This document shows, piece after piece, positions 1 to 7,892 of a DNA stretch of 13,854 bases (position 1 is the stretch's first letter; every line of letters starts with the position of its first letter). The stretch lies in assembly GCA_014729455.1 (NCBI GenBank), contig WJJW01000273.1, positions 1-13,854 on the forward strand, in the 5' to 3' direction. The notes under the pieces are model-generated. The model was not told where the DNA came from. It worked only from the letters and a program-made list of their open reading frames with translations, and searched no databases. A program made the translations under genes and the position numbers. This DNA comes from Candidatus Eiseniibacteriota bacterium (lineage in GTDB: Bacteria > Eisenbacteria > RBG-16-71-46 > CAIMUX01 > VGJL01).

Positions 1-783
1 CTCCTGCTCCGCGGCCAGCTCGTCGTCGCCGGCCTCGCCGTCGAGCGGCTTCGCCTCGTACGGTCCGGCGCTCCGGATCGCGGAGATCAGGTCGCCGAGA
101 TCGGTTCCCGCTTCCCCGGTCCGGATCATCGCGGTGCCGGCTGCGAAGCTGACGTTCGCCTCGCCGACGCCGGGACGGGCGGCCAGCGCCTTCTCGACCT
201 TCGCCACGCAGCTCGCGCAGGTCATCCCGGTGACGGCGAGGTGGACGGTGCCATGTACGATGCGGGATTCCGGCGCCGGGAGCGGCCGGTCCTCTTCGCT
301 CGGGGGAGGGGCGACCGGACACGCCTCGGCCTCGACCGGCTCGGCGTGGCAAGGACGCGCCTCGTACCGCACCCCGTCCCGCTCGAAGACGGCGAGCAGG
401 TCCTCCACCGGTACTCCCCGGTGCAGAACGACCGCGCGGCCCGCGGAGAGATCGACGTCGACCGACTCGACGAGCGGGACCGCGCTCAGGAGATCGCGCA
501 CCGCGCCCGCGCATCCCTCGCAGGTCATCCCGTCGACGATCAGGTGCTGCCGCTCGCGCGGGATCCGGAACTTGGTCTCGGAGAGGGCCCTCTCGACCTC
601 CTCGGCCGAGGGCGCGCGGTCGACCTCGAGCACCGCGCGTCCCGCCTCCGCGTCGGCGATAACCGCGCGTACCCCCTCCAGCGCGCCGAGCCGCTGCTGC
701 ACGGTCTGCTCGCATCCCCCGCAGGTCATCCCGTCGACGCGGATCGTCAAGCGACGCGGTTCTGTAACGGTCTTCGCATCCAT
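1..783 (-). CDS. copA: Copper-translocating P-type ATPase (CopA-like), N-terminal part with three HMA domains; cut by window edge
   Basis: An open frame runs from ATG at 783 off the left edge, giving 261 codons. It contains three heavy-metal-associated domains, at about residues 11-74, 79-141 and 180-246. Each has a metal-binding motif: GMTCGGC (C21/C24), GMTCEGC (C88/C91) and GMTCASC (C189/C192). A proline- and acid-rich linker (about 142-178) separates HMA2 from HMA3 and adds two more cysteines and a histidine. The acidic tail at 248-261 looks like the usual lead-in to TM1. The membrane CPC motif, DKTG phosphorylation site and ATP-binding domain would lie outside the window. By family knowledge these enzymes export Cu(I)/Ag(I) from cytoplasm to periplasm using ATP. 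An in-frame TAG sits directly before the ATG, so no earlier start exists; the ribosome site (GAGAAG) is weak. It starts 33 bp after cusA, so cotranscription is likely. A multi-HMA metallochaperone without an ATPase core is a less likely alternative. Confidence 0.88.
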   Translation of the reverse strand, partial: MDAKTVTEPRRLTIRVDGMTCGGCEQTVQQRLGALEGVRAVIADAEAGRAVLEVDRAPSAEEVERALSETKFRIPRERQHLIVDGMTCEGCAGAVRDLLSAVPLVESVDVDLSAGRAVVLHRGVPVEDLLAVFERDGVRYEARPCHAEPVEAEACPVAPPPSEEDRPLPAPESRIVHGTVHLAVTGMTCASCVAKVEKALAARPGVGEANVSFAAGTAMIRTGEAGTDLGDLISAIRSAGPYEAKPLDGEAGDDELAAEQE

Positions 784-816
784 CTACTTCTCATGATAAC
801 CGGTTTGAATCGGATC

Positions 817-3800
817 TCACGGACCGTTTCCGCCGGCCGCGCGGCGCACCCTCGTCTCCTCGATCGCACTGTAGATCGTCGGAACGACGAGGACCGTGAT
901 CAGCACGAGGCACATCCCGCCGAACGACGGGATCGCCATCGGGACCATCACGTCCGAGCCGCGCCCGGTCGAGGTCAGGACCGGAACCAGCGCGAGGATC
1001 GTCGTCGCCGCGGTCATCAGCGCCGGTCGGATCCGCTTCTTGCCCGCCTCGACAACGGCGTTGCGGACCTCGTCGATCGTTGCCGGCCGCTTCCGCCGGA
1101 ACACCTGGTCCTGGTAGGTGGCCATGATCACGCCGTCGTCGGTCGCGATCCCGAACAGCGCGAGGAACCCGACCCAGACGGCCACACTCAGGTTCATCGG
1201 CCCCATCGCGAAGAGTTCGCGCAGGTTCGTTCCGAACAGCGAGAAGTCCAGACACCACGGCTGTCCATAGAGCCAGCTCAGGATGAACCCGCCCGCCCAG
1301 GCGACGAAGATCCCCGAGAAGACGAGCAGCGTCGTCGGAATCCGCCGGAACTGGAAGTAGAGGATCAGGAAGATCAGGAACAGCGCGAGCGGGAGCACGA
1401 CTGCCAGGGTCTTTTCCGAGCGGACCTGGTTCTCGTAGCTGCCGGCGAACGAGTAGCTCACCCCCGGCGGGATCTCGAGGACCCCGGCGTCCCGGAGATC
1501 GTCCAGATGCGCCCGCGCCCGCTGCACGACGTCGACCTCGGCAGCGTCGTCCTGCTTGTCGAAGACGACGTAGCCGACGAGGAACGTGTCCTCGCTCTTG
1601 ATCACCTGCGGGCCGCGAACGTAGCGGATCTCGGCGAGTTGCTCCAGCGGGACTTGCGCGCCGCCGGGCGTCGGCACCAGGATCTCGCCGAGCGACTCGA
1701 GATCGTTGCGCAGCTCCCGCTGGTAGCGGACCCGTACCGGGTAGCGCTCCCGCCCCTCGACCGTCGTCGTCAGCCGCTTGCCGCCGATCGCCACCTCGAC
1801 GACCTCCTGCACCTGTAGGATCGACAGTCCGTAACGCGCGAGTGCGTCCCTGTCGTGGACGATCTCGAGATACGGCTTGCCGACGATCCGATCGGCGAGG
1901 ACCGAGGCGGGCAGCACGCCGGGGACGTCCTTCAGGTGCTGCTCGATCTCGAGGCCGACCCGCTCGATCGTCTCGAGATCCGGCCCCCGGACCTTCACTC
2001 CCATCGGCGCGCGCATGCCCGACTGGAGCATCACGATCCGGGTCGCGATCGGCTGGAGCTTCGGCGCCGAGGTGGTCCCGGGAAGCTTGGCGACACGGAC
2101 GATCTCGTCCCAGATGTCGTCGGGGTCGCGGATCTCCGGACGCCAGTTGCGGTACGGCCGCCCGCCGGGATCGGGGATCAGCTGGCCGGCCTCGTCGCGC
2201 GCGAACTCCTCCGTCTCCTCGTCGTACCGGAAGCGGAGCCGGTGCCCCGACTCGTCGGTGACATACTCCGGCTTGTAGTTGATCACCGCCTCGAGCATCG
2301 ACAACGGCGCCGGGTCGAGCGAGCTGTCGACCCGCCCCATCTTCCCGACCACGGTCTCCACCTCCGGGATCGCGTAGATCGCCTGGTCGAGCTTCTGCAT
2401 GACGTCGATCGCCTCCTCCATCGAGGCGTGCGGCATCGTCGTCGGCATGTAGAGGTAGGAACCCTCGTCGAGGTTCGGCATGAACTCCTTGCCCAGGCCC
2501 GGCAGCTTGTGGCTCGCCCAGACCCACGGCCGGGAGCTCTCCAGGAACGTCGGATCGATCCCGACTCCGCCGATCGCCCCCGGAACGAAGCCGAACACCG
2601 TCGGGAAGCCGAGCCAGATCGTCAACCCGAAGAGGACCGCCGCGGCCGGGATCGCCAGGAACGCTCTCTTGTGAGCCAAGCACCACCGCAGGATCGGCTC
2701 GTACCAGCGCTGGTAGAGCCAGACCGGAACCATCACCCCCGCGATCAGGAGCGCCACGAACAGCACGTTGACCACCAGCCCCTTCTCCGGGCCGAGCGGC
2801 AACCAGTGCTCGGTGAGGATCACACCGACGACCAGGACCGCCGCCAGGCTGCCGAGCAGGACGGCCCGCTTCGAGATCGCCGCGGGGATCCTCTCGCGGA
2901 ACACTCGATACAGGCCGACCACGATCACGACGAGACCGATCAGCCAGCCGAAGCGGATCGCGATCCAGAGCCCGACAGCGGCGAGGAGCACGCCGGTCCC
3001 GATTCTCCTGACGCGTCCCGACCGCTCGCCGCGGAAGAAGAGGATCTGCGCGACGGCTGGAATGATCGTCAGCGCCACGATGATCGATGCGATCAGCGCG
3101 AAGGTCTTTGTATAAGCGAGTGGCTTGAACAACTTCCCTTCTGCTGCGGTCAATGTGAAAACGGGAAGGAAGCTGATCACCGTCGTGAGGATCGCGGTCA
3201 AGACCGCTCCGCCGACTTCCGTCGTCGCTCGGTGCACGATCGCCAGCGGTCTCTCCCCGGGCGGAGCCTGGGCCTTGTGCTTGAGGATGTTCTCCGTGAT
3301 CACGATCCCCATGTCGACGATCGTCCCGATCGCGATCGCGATTCCCGAAAGCGCGACGATGTTCGCGTCGACCTTGAAGAGCTTCATCCCGATGAAGGTC
3401 ATCAAAACCGCGACCGGCAAGAGTCCCGCCACGAGGACCGAACTGCGCAGGTGCAACAGCATCAGGATCACCACGATGATCGTGACCAGGATCTCGTCGG
3501 TGAGCGCGGTGTTCAGCGTGCCGAGCGTCTCGTAGATCAGGCCGGTCCGGTCGTAGAAGGGAACGATCGTGACCTGCGAGACCGTTCCGTCGGGCAGGGT
3601 CTTCTTCGGCAATCCCGGGGAGATCTCGGCGATCTTCTCCTTCACGGCCTGGATCGCGGCGAGCGGGTTTTCGCCATGGCGGACGACGACGACCCCTCCG
3701 ACCGCCTCGGCCCCCTCCTTGTCGAGGACACCGCGGCGGAACGCAGGACCGATCTGGACGTGCGCGACGTCGGCGATCGTGATCGGCACATGGTCCCGGG

Positions 3801-4602
3801 TCTTCACGACCGTCTTCTCGATGTCCTCGACCCCCTGGATGAAGCCGAGACCGCGGACGACGTACTCGACCCGATTCACCTCGATCGTCCGCGCGCCGAC
3901 GTCGAGGTTAGACATTCGCACCGCGTTATACACTTCCTCCAGGTCAATTCCCTGCTCGCGCATCGCCGCTGGATCGACGTCGATCTGGTACTCGCGGACG
4001 TGCCCGCCGATCGAGGCGACCTCGCTGACCCCGTCGGCCGCCTGCAACCCGTAGCGGACGTACCAGTCCTGGATGCTTCGCAGCTCATCGAGGCCCCAGC
4101 CGCCGGTCGGGTTCCCCTCCGGGTCCCGTCCTTCCAGCGTGTACCAGAAGACCTGCCCCAGGGCGGTCGCGTCGGGACCGAGCGCCGGCGTCACCCCTTC
4201 CGGGAGCGTGCCCGGCGGCAGCGATCCGAGCTTCTCCAGCACGCGGGAGCGGGACCAGTAGAACTCGACGCCATCCTCGAAGATCACGTAGATGGTGGAG
4301 AAGCCGAAGAACGAGTAGCTGCGGATCGTCTTCACCCCGGGGATCCCGAGGAGCGCGACGGTCATCGGGTAGGTGATCTGGTCTTCGACGTCCTGCGGAG
4401 AGCGTCCCATCCACTCGGTGAAGACGATCTGCTGGTTCTCGCCAATGTCGGGGATCGCGTCGACCGGGACCGGATCCCGCGGAAGCCCGCCGAGGTCCCA
4501 GTCGAACGGCGCGACCCCGATCCCCCACGCGATCAGGAAGACCGCCGCCAGCAGGACGACGAGCTTGTTCTCCAGGCAGAAGCGGATCAACCGGTCGATC
4601 AC
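817..4602 (-). CDS. cusA: CusA-like copper/silver RND efflux pump (HME-RND), enlarged form
   Basis: Inner-membrane, proton-driven RND permease of 1261 aa; E. coli CusA is about 1047. The N-terminus (RFCLENKLVV, then the DWDLGGLPRDPVPVDAIPDI region at 34-53) is typical of heavy-metal RND pumps. The periplasmic methionine triad that carries Cu(I)/Ag(I) in E. coli CusA (M573/M623/M672) matches M719 (YLYMP), M769 (DPAPLSM) and M858 (TRIVML). Matches to D617, E625 and R669 are D763, E771 and R855; K678 is replaced by R864. The TM4 proton-relay aspartate is D430 in IGTIVDMGIV. In TM10 the relay Glu is replaced by D1155/D1156 (ATDDG), and the K984 position is Ala (RPALMT). Two insertions enlarge the protein: residues about 525-640, with four extra hydrophobic segments between TM6 and TM7, and a charged stretch at about 782-822. 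Translation starts at GTG in a GTGA overlap with cusB. Substrate Cu/Ag is inferred from the triad and neighbours; Zn/Co/Cd is less likely. Confidence 0.93.
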   Translation of the reverse strand: MIDRLIRFCLENKLVVLLAAVFLIAWGIGVAPFDWDLGGLPRDPVPVDAIPDIGENQQIVFTEWMGRSPQDVEDQITYPMTVALLGIPGVKTIRSYSFFGFSTIYVIFEDGVEFYWSRSRVLEKLGSLPPGTLPEGVTPALGPDATALGQVFWYTLEGRDPEGNPTGGWGLDELRSIQDWYVRYGLQAADGVSEVASIGGHVREYQIDVDPAAMREQGIDLEEVYNAVRMSNLDVGARTIEVNRVEYVVRGLGFIQGVEDIEKTVVKTRDHVPITIADVAHVQIGPAFRRGVLDKEGAEAVGGVVVVRHGENPLAAIQAVKEKIAEISPGLPKKTLPDGTVSQVTIVPFYDRTGLIYETLGTLNTALTDEILVTIIVVILMLLHLRSSVLVAGLLPVAVLMTFIGMKLFKVDANIVALSGIAIAIGTIVDMGIVITENILKHKAQAPPGERPLAIVHRATTEVGGAVLTAILTTVISFLPVFTLTAAEGKLFKPLAYTKTFALIASIIVALTIIPAVAQILFFRGERSGRVRRIGTGVLLAAVGLWIAIRFGWLIGLVVIVVGLYRVFRERIPAAISKRAVLLGSLAAVLVVGVILTEHWLPLGPEKGLVVNVLFVALLIAGVMVPVWLYQRWYEPILRWCLAHKRAFLAIPAAAVLFGLTIWLGFPTVFGFVPGAIGGVGIDPTFLESSRPWVWASHKLPGLGKEFMPNLDEGSYLYMPTTMPHASMEEAIDVMQKLDQAIYAIPEVETVVGKMGRVDSSLDPAPLSMLEAVINYKPEYVTDESGHRLRFRYDEETEEFARDEAGQLIPDPGGRPYRNWRPEIRDPDDIWDEIVRVAKLPGTTSAPKLQPIATRIVMLQSGMRAPMGVKVRGPDLETIERVGLEIEQHLKDVPGVLPASVLADRIVGKPYLEIVHDRDALARYGLSILQVQEVVEVAIGGKRLTTTVEGRERYPVRVRYQRELRNDLESLGEILVPTPGGAQVPLEQLAEIRYVRGPQVIKSEDTFLVGYVVFDKQDDAAEVDVVQRARAHLDDLRDAGVLEIPPGVSYSFAGSYENQVRSEKTLAVVLPLALFLIFLILYFQFRRIPTTLLVFSGIFVAWAGGFILSWLYGQPWCLDFSLFGTNLRELFAMGPMNLSVAVWVGFLALFGIATDDGVIMATYQDQVFRRKRPATIDEVRNAVVEAGKKRIRPALMTAATTILALVPVLTSTGRGSDVMVPMAIPSFGGMCLVLITVLVVPTIYSAIEETRVRRAAGGNGP

Positions 4603-6440
4603 CGATCCGCCCCCCCGAACGTCTCCTCGATCGAGCCGCAGCGGAGCATCATCTCCCCGAAGTACGGATTGCTGATCTCCTCTTCGGTCTGGATCCAGTA
4701 GGCGCCCTCGTTCTCGAACGCCATCGGGCAGTAGGCGAGTCGATGGATTTCGCCGGTCGGAGGACCGAACGCGCGCTCGAGCAGGATCACCGCCTCGCTG
4801 ATCGGCTCGAAGCCGGCGCGGATCGTCGCGAGGTCCTCGGTGTCGGCCGCCTCCTCCAGCCCGGCGCGGATCGAGCCCGTGATCTCCATCCAGGCTTCGC
4901 GGGCCTTCGGCGCGAGCGCCGTCGCGTCGACCGCGGCCAGCGTCTTCTCGACCTCCGCCAGGGCCGCCCGCGTCGCCGTCGCATCATCGGCCGCCAGCGC
5001 CCGCTGCACCGTGAGGTAAGCGCCGAGCAGAGGCCGGAGCGCGTCGACGAATCGGTCCGGCGCCTCGCGCAGAGCGGCGATCCGCGGATCCGGCCCCTCA
5101 TCGCCGGGCTCCTCTTCAGGAGAGGATTCCTCCTCCGGCGGGTTCATCATGCTCGGCTTCGCTCGGATCTGCATCTCGCTGTCGATCTTGAAGGCGCCCT
5201 CGACGACGACCCGCTCCCCCTCTTCGAGACCGGAACGAACGGCGTAGAGATCCCCCGCGCGCGGTCCCAGCACCACCTCGCGCCCCTCGAAGGTCGGCTT
5301 CTCCGTGTCGGGCACGCGGACGTAGACCACCGCCCGCTTCCCGGTGATGAGCGGCGCCGTCGCTGGGATCGCGAGCTGCGGCTCGCCGTCCGCATTCGCC
5401 TCGATCGTCGAGCGGACGAACATCTCCGGCTTCAACCGGCGGGCCGGGTTCGCGGCGTCGAGCCGGACCGTCACCGCGCGCGTCCCCGGATCCACCACCG
5501 GATCGACGAAGGCGACGGTCCCCGTGAAGGTCTCCCCCGGCAGCGCCTCGACCCGGAACTCGACCTCATCCCCCTCGTCGACCCACGTCAGGTCCGACTC
5601 GTAGGCGTCGAGCATCACCCAGACCCGCGACAGATCGGCGATCGTGTAGATCGGCGTCCCCGTCTCGACGTAGGCTCCCTCGACCGCGTTCTTGTGGACC
5701 ACCGTCCCGCCGATCGGCGCGTGGATCGTGATCCGCTCGCTCGCCGCTCCCCGCTCCTCGATCGCCGCGATCTGCGCCTCGGTCAGGCCGAGCAGCTGGA
5801 GCTTCTCCCGCGCCGCCGCGACCGTGCTCTCGGCGGTCTCCCGGAGGACGCCGGCGCCCGCCGCGGCCAGCTCGCTCCGGGCGCGGATCGCCTGCAGCAG
5901 CTCCACCTGCGCGCTGTAGAGGTCGGGGCTGTAGATCTCGACCAGCGGATCCCCGGCATCGACCACCGAGCCGGTGAAGTCCACGAACAGCCGCTCCAGC
6001 CGGCCGGGGACCCAGGCGGTGATCCGCTTGACGCGCCGCTCGTCGACGGCCACCTTCCCGGACAGACGGATCCTCGTCTCGAGATCCTGCCGCACGACCG
6101 GCGCCGTTTCGATTTCGGCGAGCTGGATCGCCGCCTCCGACATCTGCAAGCGGACGGGCGACTCCTCGCCCGAATCGGACTCCAGCGGGATCAGATCCAT
6201 GAAGCAGATCGGGCACTTGCCCTCTTCCGGCAGCTTGATCTGGGGATGCATCGAGCAGGTCCAGACCGTCGCCTCTTCCTCGTGATCGTGGGCCCGCTGC
6301 ATCGGCGCGTCGGCCGGCGGAGCCTCCCCGCCCCCGAAGAGCCAGCTCCCGGCCACCAGCCCGACCGCGAAGACGGCCAGGACGAGGAGGATCCACCGTC
6401 CCCGTCCGGCGCTTTTGCGTTCCTCGTGTCGCGTCATCAT
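4599..6440 (-). CDS. cusB: CusB-like periplasmic adaptor (membrane fusion protein) with N-terminal metal-binding and C-terminal DUF3347-like domains
   Basis: A 613-aa efflux adaptor linking the inner-membrane pump to the outer-membrane channel. The order is: N-terminal membrane anchor or signal (about 15-36); a His/acidic patch (HDHEEE, 51-56); a heavy-metal-binding domain (about 60-85) with C62, M64, H65, C76, C79 and M81; barrel-sandwich, alpha-hairpin and beta-barrel domains (about 110-430), including the VPGRLERLFVDFTGSVVDAG and APIGGTVVHKNAVEGAYV lipoyl halves; an acidic linker (about 434-450); and a DUF3347-like C-terminal domain (about 455-605) ending in AYCPMAFENEGAYWIQ, NPYFG and MLRCG. 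Classical CusB is about 400 aa, so both end domains are additions and probably bind or hand over Cu(I). The metal-binding domain reads CPICFM where CPxCGM is usual. The first two codons are both Met. A GAGGAG Shine-Dalgarno (6442-6447) is only 1 nt from the first and 4 nt from the second (6437), so the second may be the real start. It overlaps both neighbours. Confidence 0.93.
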   Translation of the reverse strand: MMTRHEERKSAGRGRWILLVLAVFAVGLVAGSWLFGGGEAPPADAPMQRAHDHEEEATVWTCSMHPQIKLPEEGKCPICFMDLIPLESDSGEESPVRLQMSEAAIQLAEIETAPVVRQDLETRIRLSGKVAVDERRVKRITAWVPGRLERLFVDFTGSVVDAGDPLVEIYSPDLYSAQVELLQAIRARSELAAAGAGVLRETAESTVAAAREKLQLLGLTEAQIAAIEERGAASERITIHAPIGGTVVHKNAVEGAYVETGTPIYTIADLSRVWVMLDAYESDLTWVDEGDEVEFRVEALPGETFTGTVAFVDPVVDPGTRAVTVRLDAANPARRLKPEMFVRSTIEANADGEPQLAIPATAPLITGKRAVVYVRVPDTEKPTFEGREVVLGPRAGDLYAVRSGLEEGERVVVEGAFKIDSEMQIRAKPSMMNPPEEESSPEEEPGDEGPDPRIAALREAPDRFVDALRPLLGAYLTVQRALAADDATATRAALAEVEKTLAAVDATALAPKAREAWMEITGSIRAGLEEAADTEDLATIRAGFEPISEAVILLERAFGPPTGEIHRLAYCPMAFENEGAYWIQTEEEISNPYFGEMMLRCGSIEETFGGADR

Positions 6441-7813
6441 TCTCCTCGGCTTTTAATCGCTCCTCCTCCGAGGAGCGCATCGATCCCCGCGCGCGTGCGG
6501 AGGCGATCGGCCCGCGCCCGTGCCAGGGACAGCTCGAACTCCAGCAAGGTGCGCTCGGCGTCGAGGACGCGCAGGAAGTCGGCCTCGCCCGCCTCGTAGG
6601 CGCTCGACGCCGCCTCCAGCGCCTGCTCTCCTTTCGGGATCATCGCGTCGCGGTAGAGCCCGATCCGGCGGTCGGCATCCTCGTAGCGGTACAGCAGGGT
6701 CTCGAGGTGCGCGGCCAGCGATCGCGTCCGATCCTCGAGACGCGCGGCGGCCGCTTCCCGCCGCGCCTCCGCCTCCTCTTTCGCCGCGGAGACGCGGCCC
6801 CGCCACAACGGCAGCCGCACTCCGACGTGCGCCAGTATCGGGTCCTTGCCGTCATCGGCGAGCCCGTCGATCTTCCGCGGATCGGTCCGGATCCAGTCCA
6901 CGCCGACGGTGAAGTCGGGATAGCCCGACTTGCCGGCGAGATCGGCGCCGGCCTCCTCGCGCTCGACCATCGCCCGATGCGCGCGCAGATCGGGGTTCCG
7001 GTCCCGGAGCGCCTTCCGCACCGCCGTCGCATCGGGAGACGGTTCCTCGTCGGGAAGCACGGTCGGGACACCGACCGGCGCCGCGGCCGGGCGGTCCATC
7101 AGCGCGTTCAACGCCGCGACGAGCGGATCCCGCCGCTCCTCGAGGCTCCGGAGCCGGTCCTCCAGCCGCGCCAGCTCGACCTGCACCTGGATCAGATCGC
7201 TGTAGCCCGCCTCACCGGTCGAATACCGGGTGCTCAACACGCGCTCCCAGTAGCGCAGCAGCGCGTGGTTCGCGCGGGTGACCTCGATCGAGGCCGACAG
7301 CTCGTAGAGATCGGCGTAGGCCCGCTTCGCGTCGCGGACCAGATCGGCCGCCGCCTGGAGGTACTGGTAGCGGGCCGCCTCGGCGCCGGCGAGCGCGGCC
7401 TCCTTGCGCGCGCCGAGGGTCCCGAACCAGGGGACGGACTGCTTGACGCCGAGCCGCTGCTTCTGCGGGCCGACGCGGGTCTCGACCTCCTCGATGAAAT
7501 ACCCGAACGAGAGAACCGGATCCGGCAGGGCGCCAGCCTGCGGGGCCTCCTCGAGCGCCGCTCTCCAGTCCTGGCGCGCCGCCTCGACCGATCGGTTCTT
7601 CCGCAGAGCGGTCGCGACGACCTGGTCCAGGGTGCGGACCGTATCCGCCGGCGCGATCGCCGGTCGCTCCGGCTCACGCTCCTCCGTCGCCTGCCAGCGC
7701 TCGAACGCGGCGGTCTGCCTCCCGCCCGCGCATCCGGCGAGAAGGACCAGCAGGACGGCGAGGCCGGCCACGATCTCTGAGGTTCTTGTCATCATCCCGG
7801 GGAAGGGGTGCAT
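6437..7813 (-). CDS. cusC: CusC/TolC-family outer-membrane efflux lipoprotein
   Basis: Predicted outer-membrane channel of 458 aa, about the size of E. coli CusC. The N-terminal signal (VAGLAVLLVLLAGC) ends in a lipobox with Cys28, so the mature protein should be acylated. Two outer-membrane efflux repeats follow. The first (about 62-245) has a periplasmic helix and the strand motif QSVPWFGTLGAR at 125-136. The second (about 265-450) has the matching RLPLWRGR at 333-340, then long Ala/Arg/Glu-rich helices. This internal duplication is typical of TolC-like trimers, in which each protomer contributes two hairpins to the barrel and tunnel. It is the first gene of the copper operon and its stop overlaps cusB. 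The start is uncertain: ATGs at 7813, 7795 and 7792 are in frame and none has a clear Shine-Dalgarno. The inner two give a more usual short lipoprotein signal; the outermost is given here. Confidence 0.88.
   Translation of the reverse strand: MHPFPGMMTRTSEIVAGLAVLLVLLAGCAGGRQTAAFERWQATEEREPERPAIAPADTVRTLDQVVATALRKNRSVEAARQDWRAALEEAPQAGALPDPVLSFGYFIEEVETRVGPQKQRLGVKQSVPWFGTLGARKEAALAGAEAARYQYLQAAADLVRDAKRAYADLYELSASIEVTRANHALLRYWERVLSTRYSTGEAGYSDLIQVQVELARLEDRLRSLEERRDPLVAALNALMDRPAAAPVGVPTVLPDEEPSPDATAVRKALRDRNPDLRAHRAMVEREEAGADLAGKSGYPDFTVGVDWIRTDPRKIDGLADDGKDPILAHVGVRLPLWRGRVSAAKEEAEARREAAAARLEDRTRSLAAHLETLLYRYEDADRRIGLYRDAMIPKGEQALEAASSAYEAGEADFLRVLDAERTLLEFELSLARARADRLRTRAGIDALLGGGAIKSRGE
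6442..6447 (-). promoter_or_regulatory. Ribosome binding site of cusB (GAGGAG)
   Basis: On the minus strand GAGGAG lies inside the last codons of the upstream lipoprotein gene. It is 1 nt before the ATG at 6440 and 4 nt before the ATG at 6437. The spacing favours the second ATG, which would turn the 4-bp overlap into a TGATG stop-start junction. Confidence 0.7.
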
Positions 7814-7871
7814 GGGCCATGCCAGAAGCGGGAAAGTGTAAGCTACTCAACTGCAGTCGTTTGCCGCTTCG

Positions 7872-7892
7872 CCGGGAAGACCCCGCTCCCGG
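7872..7892. repeat. Inverted repeat CCGGGA-9 nt-TCCCGG, possible operator or hairpin
   Basis: The arms at 7872-7877 and 7887-7892 are perfect 6-bp inverted complements separated by 9 nt. The repeat sits about 60 bp upstream of the copper operon start, where an operator for a metal-responsive regulator would be reasonable. In DNA this GC-rich a 6-bp dyad can easily arise by chance, and it matches no operator consensus I know. Confidence 0.2.

Noticed and set aside
784..816. Possible terminator or promoter between cusA and copA
   Set aside because: The 33 bp contain no hairpin with a T-run and no promoter-like hexamers, so readthrough is more likely.
1855..4701. A 948-codon open frame on the plus strand opposite cusA
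   Set aside because: It is an antisense shadow. Its product is dominated by Arg, Asp, Glu and His with no hydrophobic core or motif, while the minus-strand frame has clear RND homology across its full length.
4743..6599. A 618-codon plus-strand open frame opposite cusB
   Set aside because: It has the same Arg/Asp/Leu-rich shadow composition caused by G/C-biased third positions of the real gene. No Shine-Dalgarno or domain is visible.
7835..7840. Leftward -10 hexamer TACACT for the copper operon
   Set aside because: It matches 4 of 6 bases, but no acceptable -35 lies 16-19 bp upstream, and the nearby TTGAGT is too close. I mention it only in the intergenic entry.
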